From Bacteroidaceae bacterium (GTDB lineage Bacteria > Bacteroidota > Bacteroidia > Bacteroidales > Bacteroidaceae), in assembly GCA_017651315.1 (NCBI GenBank), contig JAGCDE010000057.1, forward strand, positions 1 to 60,688: DNA of 60,688 bases. The letters are read 5' to 3'. The position numbers were made by a program, and so were the translations under genes. Positions 1 to 9,048 of this stretch are shown piece after piece. The stretch's first letter is position 1. The number at the start of each line of letters is the position of its first letter. The notes under the pieces are model-generated. The model worked only from the letters and a program-made list of their open reading frames with translations. It ran no database searches and was not told the origin of the DNA.

Positions 1-1197
1 ACCATCGATATGGACTTCATGAACCTGAACCAGAGCGCCCACGGCGATATCGAGTTCGGTCATATCTGCACCCGTATGCGTGTAGCCCGCAAGGTTGTTG
101 TAGGTCACTGGAAGAGCGCTGAGGCTCAGAAGCAGATTGCCATTTGGGCCCGCGCCGCTGCCGGCCGTGCCGATGCACATAACGTACGCTGCCTTATGTT
201 CGGTATGAACATGAACAACGTGGCCGTTACAGACGGTGACCGCGTTGAGTTCGAGCAGCGCATGGGTTACCATGTAGATTACTACCCCGTATCATCACTG
301 ATGGATTACTTCAAGAAGGTTACCGATGACGAGGCCGATGCCCTGGTTGAGGAGTACAAGAAGCTCTACACCATCAAGATCGATGAGAGCGGTGAGAAGG
401 TATATTGGGAGAAGGTCAAGAATGCAGCCAAGGCAGAGATTGCCCTGCGTCGCGTCCTGAAGGATGAGAACGCCACCGCTTTCACCACCAACTTTGACGA
501 TCTGGGTGACGCCGATATCGACGCTCCCGATTTCTGCGGTTTCGACCAGATTCCCGGCCTGGCATCACAGCGTCTGATGCAGGAGGGTTACGGTTTCGGT
601 GCCGAGGGTGACTGGAAGACAGCCTGCCTGCAGCGTACTCTCTGGGTTATGAATCAGGGTATGCCCAAGGGTTGCTCATTCCTGGAGGATTACACCCTGA
701 ACTTTGCCGCTGACTGCACATCAAGCCTGCAGAGCCACATGCTGGAGATCTGCCCGCTCATTGCTACCGGCAAGCCCAAGCTGGAAGTTCACTTCCTGGG
801 TATAGGTATCCGCAAGCAGCAGACAGCACGCCTGGTGTTCACATCCAAGACCGGCCGCGGTATCAAGGCAACCGTTGTTGACCTGGGCAACCGTTTCCGT
901 CTTATCACCAGCGAGGTTGAGTGCATCGAGCCAAAACCAATGCCCAAACTGCCGGTTGCATCGGCCCTCTGGGTTCCGCAGCCCACATTCGAGATCGGCG
1001 CAGGCGCATGGATACTGGCAGGTGGCACACACCACAGTGCTTTCTCATACGATATCACTGCCGAGTATTGGGAGGATTTTGCCGAGATGTGCGGTATAGA
1101 GTACATCGGTATCGACAAGAACACCACCATCAGCGGTTTCAAGCAGCAGCTCCGTAACAACGAGGTTTATTACATGCTCAACAAAGCACTGAAGTGA
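1..1197 (+). CDS. araA: L-arabinose isomerase, C-terminal part (5' end cut by window)
   Basis: Interconverts L-arabinose and L-ribulose in the cytoplasm, the first step of arabinose catabolism. The frame is open from base 1, so the true start lies upstream; about 398 of the roughly 500 residues of the family are present. Family blocks are clear: MNLNQSAHGD near the left edge, GFGAEGDWKTA (metal-ligand Glu), SFLEDYTLNF (second Glu), SHMLEICP (His) and ILAGGTHHSAF (His), which together form the Mn-binding active site of AraA. The gene ends one base before the start of the following sugar kinase, so the two are surely cotranscribed. Nothing looks truncated internally. The family assignment is secure; only the missing N-terminus is unseen. 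Confidence 0.97.
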   Translation, partial: TIDMDFMNLNQSAHGDIEFGHICTRMRVARKVVVGHWKSAEAQKQIAIWARAAAGRADAHNVRCLMFGMNMNNVAVTDGDRVEFEQRMGYHVDYYPVSSLMDYFKKVTDDEADALVEEYKKLYTIKIDESGEKVYWEKVKNAAKAEIALRRVLKDENATAFTTNFDDLGDADIDAPDFCGFDQIPGLASQRLMQEGYGFGAEGDWKTACLQRTLWVMNQGMPKGCSFLEDYTLNFAADCTSSLQSHMLEICPLIATGKPKLEVHFLGIGIRKQQTARLVFTSKTGRGIKATVVDLGNRFRLITSEVECIEPKPMPKLPVASALWVPQPTFEIGAGAWILAGGTHHSAFSYDITAEYWEDFAEMCGIEYIGIDKNTTISGFKQQLRNNEVYYMLNKALK

Positions 1198-1198
1198 T

Positions 1199-2791
1199 AT
1201 GAACGCACGTAGAACTATAGAAGCCGGCCGCGCCGTCCTGGGAATCGAGTTTGGCAGTACCCGTATCAAGGCGGTGCTGATCGATGAGGACCAGAGACCG
1301 ATAGCCCAAGGCAGTCATACCTGGGAGAACCAGCTTGTTGACGGACTTTGGACTTACAGCAACGAGACCATCTGGTATGGTCTGCAGGACTGCTACGCCA
1401 ATCTCCGTCAGGATGTACGCAATCAGTATGACATAGAGATTGAAGACCTTGCCGCCATTGGTATCAGCGCCATGATGCACGGTTATATGGCTTTTAACCG
1501 CGAGGGTCATCTGCTGGCACCGTTCCGCACCTGGCGTAACACCAACACAGGAGAGGCTGCCGCCGTACTGTCAAATCTGTTTGTATATAACATTCCTCTG
1601 CGCTGGAGTATCTCTCACCTCTATCAGGCCATCCTGAACGGTGAGGAGCATGTTCCGCAGATTGGCTATCTGACCACTCTCGCCGGTTACATCCACTGGA
1701 AACTCACAGGCGAGAAGGTATTAGGTATAGGCGATGCATCGGGTATGATACCTGTAGATCCAGAGACCAAGACCTACCGTGCGGATATGGTGGAGAAGTT
1801 TGACAAGCTGGTGGCTCCCAAGGGTTATCCATGGAAGCTGGGAGACATACTGCCCAAGGTGCTTATGGCAGGCGACAAGGCCGGCGTACTCACAGCAACA
1901 GGCGCCAAGCATCTGGACGTTTCCGGTCACCTGAAAGCCGGAATTCCGTTCTGCCCGCCCGAGGGTGATGCAGGTACCGGCATGGTGGCAACCAACTCAG
2001 TCAAGCCGCGCACCGGTAACGTATCGGCAGGAACATCATCCTTCTCAATGATTGTTCTTGAGAAGGACCTCAAGAAACCACATGAGGTTATTGACATCGT
2101 GACTACCCCCGATGGCAGTCCCGTGGCCATGGTTCACTGCAACAACTGCACAAGTGACCTGAATGCCTGGGTCAACCTGTTCAAGGAGTTTGAGGAGGTT
2201 ATGGGTCTGCCAGTTGACATGGGTAAGATATTCACCAACCTGTTCAACACCGCCCTCAAGGGTGATCCCGACTGCGGTGGCATAATCAGCTACAACTATG
2301 TATCAGGTGAGCCTGTTACCGGTTTTGCCGATGGCCGTCCGCTGTTTGTCCGCTCTGCGGGTGACAAGTTCAACCTGTCCAACTTCATGCGCGCCGTGAT
2401 AAGCGGTGCCGTAGGCGTGCTCAAGATAGGTAATGACATCCTGTTCAAGGAGGAGAAGATCAAGGTGGACCGTATTACCGGTCACGGCGGTCTCTTCACC
2501 ACTCCGGGCGTAGGCCAGCGCATACTGGGCGCTGCCCTGAACTCACCTATCTACTGCATGAAGACAGCCGGTGAGGGCGGTCCCTGGGGTATGGCTATCC
2601 TGGCATCATATCTTATCAACGGAAAGAAGAACCAGACTCTGTCCGAGTATCTTGACGAGGAGGTGTTTGCCGGCGATACCGGTACATCGGTTGCCCCCAC
2701 TCCGGAGGATGTTGCAGGATTCAACGCTTACATTGAGAACTACAAGCAGTGCCTGCCTATCGAGGAGGCTGCCGTCAAGTTCAAGAAGTGA
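1199..2791 (+). CDS. FGGY-family carbohydrate kinase, probable L-ribulokinase
   Basis: A 530-residue sugar kinase that most likely phosphorylates L-ribulose made by the preceding isomerase. The N-terminal phosphate-binding segment GIEFGSTRIKAVL and the C-terminal block ITGHGGLFTTPGVGQ (ATP side) are typical FGGY landmarks, and GTSSFSMIVLE lies in between. The sequence reads closer to xylulokinase-like Bacteroidetes kinases than to enterobacterial AraB, so the substrate is inferred from the araA neighbour, which ends only one base upstream. A strong hairpin terminator follows, so this is the last gene of the arabinose unit seen here. Alternative reading: a xylulokinase. FGGY membership is certain, ribulose specificity probable. 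Confidence 0.9.
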   Translation: MNARRTIEAGRAVLGIEFGSTRIKAVLIDEDQRPIAQGSHTWENQLVDGLWTYSNETIWYGLQDCYANLRQDVRNQYDIEIEDLAAIGISAMMHGYMAFNREGHLLAPFRTWRNTNTGEAAAVLSNLFVYNIPLRWSISHLYQAILNGEEHVPQIGYLTTLAGYIHWKLTGEKVLGIGDASGMIPVDPETKTYRADMVEKFDKLVAPKGYPWKLGDILPKVLMAGDKAGVLTATGAKHLDVSGHLKAGIPFCPPEGDAGTGMVATNSVKPRTGNVSAGTSSFSMIVLEKDLKKPHEVIDIVTTPDGSPVAMVHCNNCTSDLNAWVNLFKEFEEVMGLPVDMGKIFTNLFNTALKGDPDCGGIISYNYVSGEPVTGFADGRPLFVRSAGDKFNLSNFMRAVISGAVGVLKIGNDILFKEEKIKVDRITGHGGLFTTPGVGQRILGAALNSPIYCMKTAGEGGPWGMAILASYLINGKKNQTLSEYLDEEVFAGDTGTSVAPTPEDVAGFNAYIENYKQCLPIEEAAVKFKK

Positions 2792-2812
2792 CCTTATACC
2801 TATAAGGATTCC

Positions 2813-2857
2813 AGACAATACCATTGCAGTTTGTGCCGCAATGGTATTGTCTATTTT
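2813..2857 (+). terminator. Intrinsic terminator after the arabinose genes
   Basis: A perfect 15-bp inverted repeat (AGACAATACCATTGC, 2813-2827, against 2838-2852) with a 10-base loop, followed by ATTTTAT. It begins 22 bases after the kinase stop codon. Confidence 0.85.
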
Positions 2858-2886
2858 ATGAGAAAACCGAAAAACTGACATGGAGA

Positions 2887-2919
2887 TTTGGCAATATCCG
2901 TTACAAAGCATTATTTTTG
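2887..2919 (+). promoter_or_regulatory. Bacteroidetes-type promoter for the GH3 gene
   Basis: TTTG at 2887-2890 and TATTTTTG at 2912-2919 match the Bacteroidetes -33 (TTTG) and -7 (TAnnTTTG) elements with a 21-base spacer. It lies after the arabinose terminator and before the GH3 start. Transcription would begin near 2923, which argues against the first in-frame ATG at 2928 as the main start. Confidence 0.65.
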
Positions 2920-2951
2920 ATGATTAAATGGTTATTTACCAACCTATGATT

Positions 2952-5312
2952 ATGAAAAAATTCTTGATAATTGCTTTGGGAACAGCTATGACATTATGCG
3001 GTTGCGGCACAGGAAATGACAAATCCGGAACCATTGACAGCAAGAAGGTCATCAGAAAAATGACTCTTGAAGAGAAGGCCCGTTTCGTGATAGGGACCGG
3101 AATGGCCGGTTCAACAGGTGACAATGCAGTAATAGGAGCCACTCAGCTCCTTGTACCAGGTGCTGCCGGAACGACTTATCCATTGGAGAGGCTTGGCATT
3201 CCGGCTATCGTGCTTGCCGACGGTCCTGCCGGCCTGCGGATAGACGCCACAAGGACGGGCGATGACCAGACATACTACTGCACACATTTCCCGATCGGCA
3301 CCCTGCTCGCATCGACCTGGAACACCAGTCTCATTGAGCAGGTAGGAGCGGCTATCGGCCAGGAAGTCAAGGAATACGGTGCCGATGTCCTGCTTGCTCC
3401 TGCTGTAAACATAATGCGCAGCCCGTTGTGCGGACGTAATTTCGAGTACTATTCGGAAGACCCTGTCGTGGCCGGAAAGACCAGTGCGGCTTACATACGC
3501 GGTGTCCAGTCTAACGGTGTCGGTACCAGCATCAAGCATTTTGCAGGAAACAACCAGGAGACCAACCGTATGAACAACGATGCGCACATCTCACAACGCG
3601 CCTTGAGAGAAATATATCTGAAAGCCTTTGAAATTGCCGTCAAAGAGAGTCAGCCCTGGACTGTAATGACTTCATACAACTACATCAACGGTGTCTATAC
3701 ATCGGAAAGCAAGGAGCTGGTAACAACCATCCTGCGTGACGAATGGGGCTTTGAAGGCACCGTCATGACAGACTGGTACGGCGGCAAGGATGGCGGAAGA
3801 CAGATGTGGGCCGGCAACGACATGCTCCAGCCTGGCAAGGAGGAGCAGTACGACTCAATCGTTGCAGCAGCCAGGAGAGGACGTCTGGATATGGCGGAAC
3901 TTGACCGGAATGTTGAAAGGGTTTTGAGACTGATTGAGAAGACTCCGCGTTTTCAAGGGTACAAGTTTTCCAACAAGCCTGACCTGACTGCCCATGCGGC
4001 GGTTACCCGCCAGTCGGCAGCCGAGGGTATGGTTCTCCTTAAAAACAATAATGCGTTACCGCTTGATACCAGGATTAAAAACGTGGCCCTGTACGGCTGC
4101 ACCTCATACGATTTCATTGCAGGCGGAACAGGTTCCGGCAATGTAAATCACGCCTACGTGGTTTCACTTCTCGACGGTCTGAAGAACAATGGTTACACAG
4201 TATCGGAGAGTCTGAAGGAGAGATACACCAAATATATAGCAGAAAAGAAAAAGGAGATCAATGACAAGATTGAGGAGGAAGCCAGGAAGGATGCCCAGAG
4301 TGCCATGCTGGCACAGTTTCTTCCCCACCCGCTTCCTGAGGAAATGCTGTTCGACCATTCAGAACTTGCGGCACAGGCTACCGGAGCAGACATAGCCATC
4401 ATTACCTTGGGACGTCTCTCCGGAGAATTCATTGACCGTTCACCATCCGATTTCGCTCTCTCAGACGCAGAGAGGAGACTCATCGAACAGGTATGCAATG
4501 TCTATCACAAGGCACGAAAACAGGTGATAGTCCTTCTGAACATAGGTGGCTCCATTGAGACTGCCTCATGGAAGGAACTGCCTGACGCAATTCTCTGCGC
4601 ATGGCAGGCCGGTCAGGAGGGAGGCAACAGCGTGGTCGATGTACTCAGCGGGAAACAGTCGCCTTCAGGCAAACTTCCTATGACATGGCCGGTCAACTTC
4701 ACCGATGTGGCATCCTCCAGGAACTTCCCGATAGACCAGGACCCCAGAATCGACATGTTCTCACAGGGCAAGACCGGCAACGTCAGGAATGTTGACTACA
4801 CAGACTATGAAGAGGACATATATGTAGGATACCGATACTTCGACTCGTTCGATGTTCCCGTTTCCTATCCGTTCGGATATGGTCTTTCATACACGACTTT
4901 TGAGTACAGCAATCCCAAAATTGAACGAAACGGCGAGAAATCCTTTAAGGTAAGCGTCCAGGTCAGGAACATCGGCAAGGCTGAAGGCAAGGAGATTGTG
5001 CAGCTATATGTATCCGCACCAGACAACAAGGCAGCCAACAAGCCTGTAAAGGAACTGAAGGCCTATGCCAAGACAAAGAGCCTGAAGCCCGGAGAACAGC
5101 AAACAGTGGAGATGACCGTAAATGAACCCGACCTCGCATCCTTCGATGAGGGAGAATCTTCCTGGGTAGTGAAAGCAGGCAGTTACCGGTTCCTGATAGG
5201 AGCGTCATCACAGGATATCAGGCAGACTCTTACCGCACAGGTCCAGGGCAGCAAGACAAAGGTCCACGATGTAATGAAACCCGTAAAAAAGCTGAATCTA
5301 CTTCATAGATGA
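2952..5312 (+). CDS. Glycoside hydrolase family 3 lipoprotein (beta-glucosidase/beta-xylosidase type)
   Basis: An exported lipoprotein glycosidase of about 786 residues. The start at 2952 gives a clean signal peptide MKKFLIIALGTAMTLCGC with a lipobox Cys; ATGs at 2928 and 2946 are also in frame. The N-terminal GH3 barrel shows DGPAGLRI, KHFAGNNQETNR (His/Asn substrate-binding block) and VMTDWYGG, where Asp (about residue 274) is the expected nucleophile. The second alpha/beta domain (GRLSGEFIDRS region) and a C-terminal fibronectin III-like domain with YPFGYGLSYT follow. GH3 members release glucose, xylose or arabinose from non-reducing ends; the substrate cannot be read from sequence. The neighbours (arabinose genes before, mutarotase after) suggest plant cell-wall oligosaccharides. 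Confidence 0.93.
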   Translation: MKKFLIIALGTAMTLCGCGTGNDKSGTIDSKKVIRKMTLEEKARFVIGTGMAGSTGDNAVIGATQLLVPGAAGTTYPLERLGIPAIVLADGPAGLRIDATRTGDDQTYYCTHFPIGTLLASTWNTSLIEQVGAAIGQEVKEYGADVLLAPAVNIMRSPLCGRNFEYYSEDPVVAGKTSAAYIRGVQSNGVGTSIKHFAGNNQETNRMNNDAHISQRALREIYLKAFEIAVKESQPWTVMTSYNYINGVYTSESKELVTTILRDEWGFEGTVMTDWYGGKDGGRQMWAGNDMLQPGKEEQYDSIVAAARRGRLDMAELDRNVERVLRLIEKTPRFQGYKFSNKPDLTAHAAVTRQSAAEGMVLLKNNNALPLDTRIKNVALYGCTSYDFIAGGTGSGNVNHAYVVSLLDGLKNNGYTVSESLKERYTKYIAEKKKEINDKIEEEARKDAQSAMLAQFLPHPLPEEMLFDHSELAAQATGADIAIITLGRLSGEFIDRSPSDFALSDAERRLIEQVCNVYHKARKQVIVLLNIGGSIETASWKELPDAILCAWQAGQEGGNSVVDVLSGKQSPSGKLPMTWPVNFTDVASSRNFPIDQDPRIDMFSQGKTGNVRNVDYTDYEEDIYVGYRYFDSFDVPVSYPFGYGLSYTTFEYSNPKIERNGEKSFKVSVQVRNIGKAEGKEIVQLYVSAPDNKAANKPVKELKAYAKTKSLKPGEQQTVEMTVNEPDLASFDEGESSWVVKAGSYRFLIGASSQDIRQTLTAQVQGSKTKVHDVMKPVKKLNLLHR

Positions 5313-5365
5313 CAACATCCATTCTTTAACAGACAAAAGATACAATGATCAGAAAAAAATACATT

Positions 5366-6520
5366 ATGAAAAAAACTAAACTTATGCTTGCCATTACAGC
5401 AGCATCTATCTGTTGCCTGCCTTCAGTGGCAGCCAAACCAAAGTTCCCGTTTATTGACAGTGCTCCATACGACACGGTTATGGACGGCAGGAAAGTGACA
5501 TTATTCACTATACAGAAAGGCAAGGTAGCTGCCCAGATCATCAATTACGGAGGTTTTGTGGTAGGGCTTTACTCTCCCGACAAGAACGGCGAATATGCCA
5601 ATCTGGTGAACCACTATGACAACATACATCAGTATCTGCGGTACAATATGGGCATGATAGGACCGGCATTGGGACGCTACGCAAACCGAATCGCCAACGG
5701 TAAGTTCACTCTTGACGGACATGAATACAACATTACAAAAAACAGCGGACAGCATACCCTGCACGGTGGCTCCAAGGGTTTTGATCACACTGTATGGACA
5801 GTTGTCAAAGCCAAAAAGAGCAAGCTTGTCCTCTCCTGCGTCCTGCCCGATGGCCTGGATGGATTCCCCGGCACACTTACCACAACCCTGACCTACTCCA
5901 TCACAAAGGACGGCGGCCTGCAGATCAGCTATGAGGCCACTACCGATAAGGCAACAGTTGTAAACCTGTCCAATCACACCTATTTCAATCTGGATGGCAC
6001 AGGCAATGGCGACATAATGGACCACGAACTTATGATCAACGCCGGCTTCATAACCGAGACTGACCGCAGCAACATTCCTACAGGAGACTACGACTTAGTG
6101 GATGGCTCGCCCTATGATTTCCAGAAGCCGGTGAGGATTGGAGACCGTCAGTATTCACCCGCTCCCCCGCAGCCCGGTCAGGCTGGTGCACGTACAGGAT
6201 TGGGTGGCGGATTCGGAGGTTTTGGAGGACAGGTCCCAGAGGGTATGGTCCGCAGTTTTGACAACAACTTCTGTCTTGTACACTCCGAACAGGACAAGGT
6301 TGAGAAGGTGGCCACGCTCTACTCCCCTAAATCCGGACGCTTCATGGAGGTATGGAACAATCACCCGGGACTTCAGGTCTTTACCGGTGCGCGTACTGCC
6401 ATTGCCCTTGAGTCACAGATGTTCCCGGATTCACCCAACCACGACAATTTCCCGAGCACTGTGCTCCGTCCGGGTGAAAAGTACCGGCACACTGTCATAT
6501 ACAAACTCTCTGTAAAATGA
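5366..6520 (+). CDS. galM: Secreted aldose 1-epimerase (mutarotase)
   Basis: Converts alpha and beta anomers of free aldoses. The start at 5366 yields MKKTKLMLAITAASICCLPSVAA, a signal peptide with an Ala-rich cleavage site, so the enzyme is periplasmic; an ATG at 5345 would add seven residues. Family blocks are present: GRYANRIANGKF, GQHTLHGGSKGFD, NLSNHTYFNLDG (catalytic His) and ALESQMFPDSPNH (catalytic Glu). About 53 bases separate it from the GH3 gene, so the two are probably cotranscribed, with the epimerase processing sugars the hydrolase frees. Odd point: a Gly/Pro/Arg-rich insertion (about residues 265-295, containing GGGFGGFGGQ) interrupts the domain. Confidence 0.93.
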   Translation: MKKTKLMLAITAASICCLPSVAAKPKFPFIDSAPYDTVMDGRKVTLFTIQKGKVAAQIINYGGFVVGLYSPDKNGEYANLVNHYDNIHQYLRYNMGMIGPALGRYANRIANGKFTLDGHEYNITKNSGQHTLHGGSKGFDHTVWTVVKAKKSKLVLSCVLPDGLDGFPGTLTTTLTYSITKDGGLQISYEATTDKATVVNLSNHTYFNLDGTGNGDIMDHELMINAGFITETDRSNIPTGDYDLVDGSPYDFQKPVRIGDRQYSPAPPQPGQAGARTGLGGGFGGFGGQVPEGMVRSFDNNFCLVHSEQDKVEKVATLYSPKSGRFMEVWNNHPGLQVFTGARTAIALESQMFPDSPNHDNFPSTVLRPGEKYRHTVIYKLSVK

Positions 6521-6570
6521 TTTCAATCTGAGAATCTGACAAAATAATCAAAAAATCAGCGTCATTAACT

Positions 6571-6609
6571 AAAAAGCGCACTGGGGACTATCCCTAATGC
6601 GCTTTTTTT
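6571..6609 (+). terminator. Intrinsic terminator after galM
   Basis: AAAAAGCGCA (6571-6580) pairs with TGCGCTTTTT (6598-6607), extended by further Ts to 6609. It lies about 50 bases after the mutarotase stop and closes the GH3-galM unit. Confidence 0.85.
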
Positions 6610-6721
6610 GCCGTGTTTGCCAAAAAATCCAACAGCAAACCGCGCTACGCGCTGCGGTGTTTGTGAGTATAACTTGTGCAAATGGAAACTTTTTTCATGT
6701 TTTGTTTGGTGGTTTGTTTTC

Positions 6722-6754
6722 TTTGCATTTACTTTGTAGCGCAAAGTACTTTTC
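6722..6754 (+). promoter_or_regulatory. Palindromic operator within a promoter, upstream of the membrane-protein/HTH operon
   Basis: A perfect inverted repeat TACTTTG-N5-CAAAGTA occupies 6730-6748. It lies between a -33-like TTTG (6722-6725) and a -7-like TACTTTTC (6747-6754) with a 21-base spacer; alternatively TACTTTG itself serves as the -7. The position suits steric repression. The natural candidate to bind it is the winged-helix protein at 7421-7714. The binding partner is inference. Confidence 0.6.
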
Positions 6755-6768
6755 AATGCAATATTTAT

Positions 6769-7413
6769 ATGAAGGAACAGGAGATTAAGGAGACTCTTAG
6801 TGACATTAAGGATTTGATGGAACGGTCACAGAAGGTGCTTTATATTGACGGGACATCGGGTGTAGTGGCAGGACTGTGGGCTCTGATAGGTGCGGCTGTG
6901 GTCAGTTTCTGGGTTTATGGAAGTTTCAGTCCTCTTTGGGGGGCTTGGATCAATCCTATCAGGAATTCTGACTGGAGTACATTCTTTATGGTGGCTGGAG
7001 TCTGCACTTTAGTATTTGGTGCGGCCTTCAGGAATGTTTGGGAGATGTCAAAACGCAGGGCCGGGCGCGAAGGGATGGAGTTCAAGCTTGATGCAGGGTC
7101 CCGGCACCTTTTAGGTAAGTTCTTCACCGTTATGGTTGTGGGCGGATTTGTGTGCCTTACACCACTGGTCAACGGACTTTGGAACATGGTGCCCGGTGTT
7201 ATGCTTGTGTTCTATGGCTTGGCTATGGTAATCATATCGCCTATTGCACTGAAGGTATCGGTCATGAAATATATAGGGTATGCAGATATCGTATTAGGTA
7301 TTGCGGCCTTGGCTTTTACTCCATGGGGAATCATGCTCTGGGCCATAGGGTTCGGCATTATCCATATTATTTGGGGCATCTGGTTCCATTTCAGGTTTGA
7401 CAGTAAAAAGTAA
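6769..7413 (+). CDS. Conserved multi-pass membrane protein of unknown function
   Basis: A 214-residue protein if translation starts at MKEQEIKETL (6769). The open frame extends to 6676, but that extension runs through the predicted operator and promoter, so the later start is preferred. A charged N-terminal amphipathic segment (about residues 1-25) is followed by at least five hydrophobic segments (for example GVVAGLWALIGAAVVSFWVYG and MLVFYGLAMVIISPIAL). No catalytic motif was recognised. It is first in an operon with a HTH_34-type regulator seven bases downstream. That pairing of a small membrane protein with a winged-helix regulator recurs in Bacteroidetes, but the role is unknown; sensing or envelope maintenance is only a guess. 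Confidence 0.8.
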   Translation: MKEQEIKETLSDIKDLMERSQKVLYIDGTSGVVAGLWALIGAAVVSFWVYGSFSPLWGAWINPIRNSDWSTFFMVAGVCTLVFGAAFRNVWEMSKRRAGREGMEFKLDAGSRHLLGKFFTVMVVGGFVCLTPLVNGLWNMVPGVMLVFYGLAMVIISPIALKVSVMKYIGYADIVLGIAALAFTPWGIMLWAIGFGIIHIIWGIWFHFRFDSKK

Positions 7414-7420
7414 TGCCTAG

Positions 7421-7714
7421 ATGACCGCTATCGAGAATCTTGACAAGGCGTTCGAGAGCCGTGTAAGGCTGGGGATAATGTCGGTGCTGACCGGAGCTGG
7501 CCAGTCCGATTTCAACACCCTCAAGTCCATGCTCGGAGTATCGGACGGTAATCTGGCAAGTCACATCAAGGCTCTTGAGGAACTGGGTTACATCGAGACC
7601 GTCAAGCAGTTCATCGGCCGAAAGCCTAACACCTCCTACTCCGTGACCGACGCCGGCCGCAAAGCCTTCAGCGCCCACATTGAGGCGCTCAGCTCTCTGC
7701 TTGGGTTGAAATAA
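7421..7714 (+). CDS. Winged-helix transcriptional regulator (HTH_34/MarR-like)
   Basis: A 97-residue DNA-binding protein. It reads as a single winged helix: LGIMSVLTGAGQSDFNTL (helices 1-2), GVSDGNLASHIKALEELGYI (recognition helix) and a wing with KPNTSYSVTDAGRKAF. The ending YSVTDAGRKAF is characteristic of the ArsR/MarR-like HTH_34 group. There is no ligand domain, so a signal would have to reach it by protein contact or by its level. It sits seven bases after the membrane-protein gene and 12 before the next gene. The palindrome at 6730-6748 is the obvious candidate operator for autoregulation; this is inferred from position and symmetry only. Confidence 0.88.
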   Translation: MTAIENLDKAFESRVRLGIMSVLTGAGQSDFNTLKSMLGVSDGNLASHIKALEELGYIETVKQFIGRKPNTSYSVTDAGRKAFSAHIEALSSLLGLK

Positions 7715-7726
7715 GCACTAAAAGCG

Positions 7727-8542
7727 ATGAACAAATCAATCAGATACTATCTGCTTAAATGGTGGCTTTGGCCATTGGTTCTTATTGTACTGCAGATAAT
7801 TCAGTTTTTTATCATCAGGAAGTGCCACAACGTAGGGGCAGATGTTCCGGCCAGTGTCGTCAGGGTTGTAAACTTCAGGGATCCGATAGCAATTATCAGT
7901 ATAATTCTAATAATTGCCAATCTGTGCCTTTGGATCTATTACATAATAAAAAAGCAGGGAAAAGCCATCTCCGGGCATCTGGCATTGATGGTAATTGCTG
8001 TGGCCATCTGCTTATGGAATATTCTTTCAATTGGTGTCTGGTGGATGTTCGGCGGTGACCGGTTGGATGACTTTGGCAGGAAACATCCTATACCTGAGAA
8101 TGTTGAATACAATGAACCCTTGCCATCACACTATTCAGACCGGATTGATGAGTTCGGGAACAGTCAGAAAACAGTTCTATCGGACTTTATCAATCCTTCT
8201 GACAGCGCCACATGGCTACAGATTAAAAACGGCGGCCAGGGAGGTTGGTATTATTACAACTTTTACATACCTGAAGGCATTGACAACGGAGAGATTTGGC
8301 TGGAATGTTATGAAGTAACTGAAAACATACAGCTGTCATCAAAAAGAATCCGGGAAAGGACCTTGCTAACAGTCACGGAAGAAATGAAGGGAAAAATCTC
8401 TGAGAGAGAATTCAGTATCTACGAAGGTGTATGGGAAGAGTATTACCTGGCAAGAATAGAGGTCTGGTTCCAAGACAGCGCCACTCACACCAAGCAAAAG
8501 CTTTCTGAAAAGGTTTATAAGGTAGAGGGGTGGATGAGATAA
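7727..8542 (+). CDS. Hypothetical membrane-anchored protein
   Basis: A 271-residue protein of unrecognised family. Three hydrophobic segments are visible in the first 110 residues (around 13-31, 50-72 and 82-107). A hydrophilic C-terminal domain of about 160 residues follows, rich in aromatic residues (GGWYYYNFYIPEG) and in Glu/Lys, probably folded outside the membrane. The gene starts 12 bases after the HTH regulator. The next gene's preferred start (8569) lies after its stop, although that frame is open back to 8530 and so overlaps. Codon use resembles the neighbours. The function is unknown; by position it belongs to the same regulated membrane-protein operon. Confidence 0.75.
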   Translation: MNKSIRYYLLKWWLWPLVLIVLQIIQFFIIRKCHNVGADVPASVVRVVNFRDPIAIISIILIIANLCLWIYYIIKKQGKAISGHLALMVIAVAICLWNILSIGVWWMFGGDRLDDFGRKHPIPENVEYNEPLPSHYSDRIDEFGNSQKTVLSDFINPSDSATWLQIKNGGQGGWYYYNFYIPEGIDNGEIWLECYEVTENIQLSSKRIRERTLLTVTEEMKGKISEREFSIYEGVWEEYYLARIEVWFQDSATHTKQKLSEKVYKVEGWMR

Positions 8543-8568
8543 TGTTTAATTGTAAAATAATAAGCGAT

Positions 8569-9048
8569 ATGAAAACTTTAGCAGAGACGTTTAAGCGGTA
8601 CTTTCAGTTCAGGGGCAGAGCTGACCGCAGGGAGTTTTGGATATGGGTACTCGCCATGCTGGCTGTATCGGTTCCAGTTGTTAGCATTCTGGCTGTAATT
8701 GCGTTTTTGTTTGGCAATACGGCTGGTCATACTGTGGCCGAAGGAGCGTTTCACGCAACAATTGATCTTTTGGGACTGTTCTGGCTCGTAATGTTCCTGC
8801 CGTCACTTACAGTATCTGTACGGCGTCTGCGCGATGCCGGGATAACTCCCTGGCTGCTCCTCATCCCAGCAGCTTTGGGTACATTCACACTGCTTGTCCT
8901 GATGGACCGCGCTCTCTACAACATGTCCCCGAACACTCCGGCAAACTGGTCTGAAACCTTTGCCTTTGTCCTGACTTCAGTCACCGCATTGGTGGATATT
9001 GCTTTCCTGATTCTTTTCTGCCTACCCTCCAAAAAGGACTCCATTTAA
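8569..9048 (+). CDS. DUF805 family membrane protein
   Basis: A 159-residue inner-membrane protein. The diagnostic DUF805 opening is present: ETFKRYFQFRGRADRREFW followed by four hydrophobic segments, with the second family block LTVSVRRLRDAGITPWLLL between segments 2 and 3. The start at 8569 (MKTLAETF) fits the family; a longer frame back to 8530 would overlap the previous gene. The stop codon TAA shares its last A with the ATG of the next gene, indicating translational coupling. DUF805 proteins have no established biochemical function. Confidence 0.9.
   Translation: MKTLAETFKRYFQFRGRADRREFWIWVLAMLAVSVPVVSILAVIAFLFGNTAGHTVAEGAFHATIDLLGLFWLVMFLPSLTVSVRRLRDAGITPWLLLIPAALGTFTLLVLMDRALYNMSPNTPANWSETFAFVLTSVTALVDIAFLILFCLPSKKDSI

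Noticed and set aside
6597-6768. Extended coding start of the first membrane protein (from 6676) and a small frame at 6597
   Set aside because: The extension runs over the palindromic operator and promoter; the Phe/Cys-rich translation is what a T-rich promoter gives.
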